A DNA stretch of 64,000 nt from Actinomyces bowdenii (lineage in GTDB: Bacteria; Actinomycetota; Actinomycetes; Actinomycetales; Actinomycetaceae), in contig NZ_JAGFOU010000015.1 in NCBI RefSeq assembly GCF_017592395.1, forward strand, positions 22,054-86,053, written 5' to 3'. Positions 62,125-64,000 of this stretch are shown here, piece by piece (within the stretch, counting starts at the first letter, position 1; each line of letters starts with the position of its first letter). A program made the position numbers and the translations under genes. The notes under the pieces are model-generated. The model worked only from the letters and a program-made list of their open reading frames with translations. It made no database searches and was not told the origin of the DNA.

Positions 62125-62153
62125 AGTGTAATCCTGGCGTAATTTGACGTCAA
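62125..62153 (-). promoter_or_regulatory. Promoter of the thiopeptide operon
   Basis: Minus-strand TTGACG and TACACT with exactly 17 bp between; transcription would start near 62118, giving a 5' untranslated region of about 105 bases. The -35 box lies inside TTGACGTCAA (62144-62153), a perfect 10-bp palindrome that could bind a dimeric regulator. Confidence 0.75.
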
Positions 62154-62671
62154 GGACTTCCCTTTGGAGGAATTCAAGAAGGATCTACGAGATGACTTGC
62201 ACAATATCTGTAAACCGGGTGTCCTCGAGGGGCTATGGCGATCATCGTACAAGATCGTTTGAGGTCTTTTCGTGTTTGAGGACATGATATGCGGCGCCTT
62301 TCGGGCTGTTTGGGGGGTAGTGAGCGCCTCGTCATGGTAGGTGGGAGTCAAGGCCTTTCGATGATGGGAACTGCGTACACACTCCAGCTGAGAGAGCTCG
62401 ACGTGCCTAAGACTACTCATCGGCCCTGACCAGATGGCCTTCCTGGCCTGGATGCTTTGAGGGCGACCGCGGTAGGCCTGCTCCTGACCCAGGGGGTTGG
62501 CAAAGTTGATGGGTGAGGGTGACTGAGTGGGTTTGAAGGTCTTTGAGGGGTTTTGGTGCGTCGGCGGGACGGGGGTGACCTGTTTCTGTGTTAATGTCCG
62601 CTTCGGGTAGGTGGATCAGACTGGCGTGGCTGTCCCAGGCTCCTGTCAGGGGAGGGCCGCGCCGATAGGCG
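62154..62671. other. Insertion-sequence debris upstream of the thiopeptide operon
   Basis: No gene is seen. TTTTCGTGTTTGAGG at 62268-62282 matches the ISL3-type end at about 63877 and is a stranded terminus. At 62508, GGCAAAGTTGATGGGTGAGG nearly repeats the ISAs1-type end at 44712. A short frame ending GPDQMAFLAWML near 62456 may be a further transposase tail. Confidence 0.55.
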
Positions 62672-62880
62672 TTGCGGGCTCTGATCAACGGGATGCGCTG
62701 GAGGGTGGGGTGTGGGAGCGCATCAAGGCTAGGCCGGTCACTATGGCCGACGCCGCAGGCCGGCTCGACTGCCAGGTGTCGGTGGACACACGCGGTCTGG
62801 CGTGCCCACATGCACTCCGCCGGCGCCAGCCGTGACAGTCGCACGATGGTGGACAGCGAGGCGAATGAATCGCCCCGGGT
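62672..62880 (+). pseudogene. IS5-family (IS427-like) transposase fragment
   Basis: Pieces of an IS5-type transposase lie in two frames: ALINGMRWRVGCG, then ERIKARPVTMADAAGRLDCQ with VSVDT (the Asp of the DDE triad), then AHMHSAGASRDS back in the first frame. Internal deletion and two shifts make it non-functional. Confidence 0.6.
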
Positions 62881-62917
62881 TTGATGGAGGCGGTGATGAC
62901 ACGGAAGGATCACTGTT

Positions 62918-63738
<821 letters not shown>

Positions 63739-63751
<13 letters not shown>

Positions 63752-63872
63752 CGGCGCGCTACGCATTCATCCACCGCGAAGAATGCCATTACCCCATCGC
63801 CATGATGTGCCGCGCTTTGAAGGTCTCCAGATCCGGCTACTACGCCTGGCTCAGCCGGGAGCCCTCGAAATC
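63739..63872 (+). pseudogene. Second IS3-family OrfB, truncated N-terminus
   Basis: In the -1 frame: VAARYAFIHREECHYPIAMM, then CRALKVSRSGYYAWLSREPS, the usual OrfB N-terminus. It is cut at about 63872 by the end of an ISL3-type element. Confidence 0.8.
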
Positions 63873-64000
63873 CGGCTCTTCGTGTTTGAGGGTGTGGTAG
63901 GTGGGGCTTATCGGCGCTTTTAGGTGGTTGCGAGGTGGTCCTTGAGTCGTCCGGCGTGGATGAGGCTGCGGGTGGTGTAGTTGGTGAGGTTGCGGAATCC
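63873..64000 (-). mobile_element. ISL3-family element, right part, running out of the window
   Basis: The element end GGCTCTTCGTGTTTGAGG is at 63874. On the minus strand, 63920-64000 encodes the last 26 residues of an ISL3 transposase (GFRNLTNYTTRSLIHAGRLK, then DHLATT and a TAA stop). The rest lies beyond the window. Confidence 0.75.

Overview
The window is high-GC DNA from an actinobacterium, most likely an Actinomyces-like member of the Actinomycetaceae. This is inferred from very GC-rich codon use, the neighbourhoods aroC-aroKB-efp-nusB and mltG-ruvX-alaS-rpsD, a single bifunctional Rel, and many SD-less genes with a TANNNT box 6-7 bases before the start. No rRNA or tRNA gene was seen.

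Layout. 1-540 is part of a CRISPR array with no cas genes in view. 1.1-16.6 kb is core chromosome, mostly on the minus strand: a PaiB-like protein, nusB, efp, a shikimate block (a shikimate-kinase-like pseudoenzyme, an aroK-aroB fusion, aroC, aroE), mltG, ruvX, alaS, rpsD, a TauE/SafE permease and rarA. 16.7-26.1 kb carries an MMPL exporter, yciO, a glycerophosphodiesterase, an ArsR/SmtB regulator overlapping a Cys/His-rich metallothionein-like protein, aspS and two surface proteins. 26.9-44.6 kb carries a DEAD-box helicase, a KefC-type antiporter, two coupled dynamin-like GTPases, hisS, an MBL hydrolase, an Mrr-like protein, a DUF349 protein, a MerR gene broken by an amber codon, an AbiEi-like protein and rel.

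44.7-64 kb is an accessory island of lower GC, bordered on both sides by broken insertion sequences. It holds a complete-looking thiopeptide (pyridine-containing thiazolyl/oxazolyl peptide) gene cluster. A TTGACG-N17-TACACT promoter on the minus strand precedes a 49-residue precursor gene whose Cys/Ser/Thr-rich tail is STTTSGCACSSCSSTCS. A strong 15-bp hairpin follows, then eleven tightly packed genes: a pyridine synthase candidate, two azoline-forming modules in similar order (each with a small E1-like protein, an E1-like/SagB fusion and a YcaO), an extra SagB dehydrogenase, an extra RRE/E1-like protein, and the split LanB-type dehydratase (glutamylation plus elimination). Convergent to this operon is a close relative of the thiostrepton-resistance 23S rRNA methyltransferase (A1067 type).

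How the genes would work together (inference from families): YcaO and E1-like proteins cyclise Cys/Ser/Thr of the core, SagB dehydrogenases oxidise the rings, the split LanB makes dehydroalanines/dehydrobutyrines with Glu-tRNA, and the pyridine synthase joins two dehydroalanines, closes the macrocycle and releases the leader. The methyltransferase would protect the host ribosome, which predicts a product acting at the L11/23S GTPase centre. No exporter or dedicated regulator of the cluster is visible. The core sequence resembles but does not match the thiopeptides I can recall, and the product is the best candidate for an undescribed system here.
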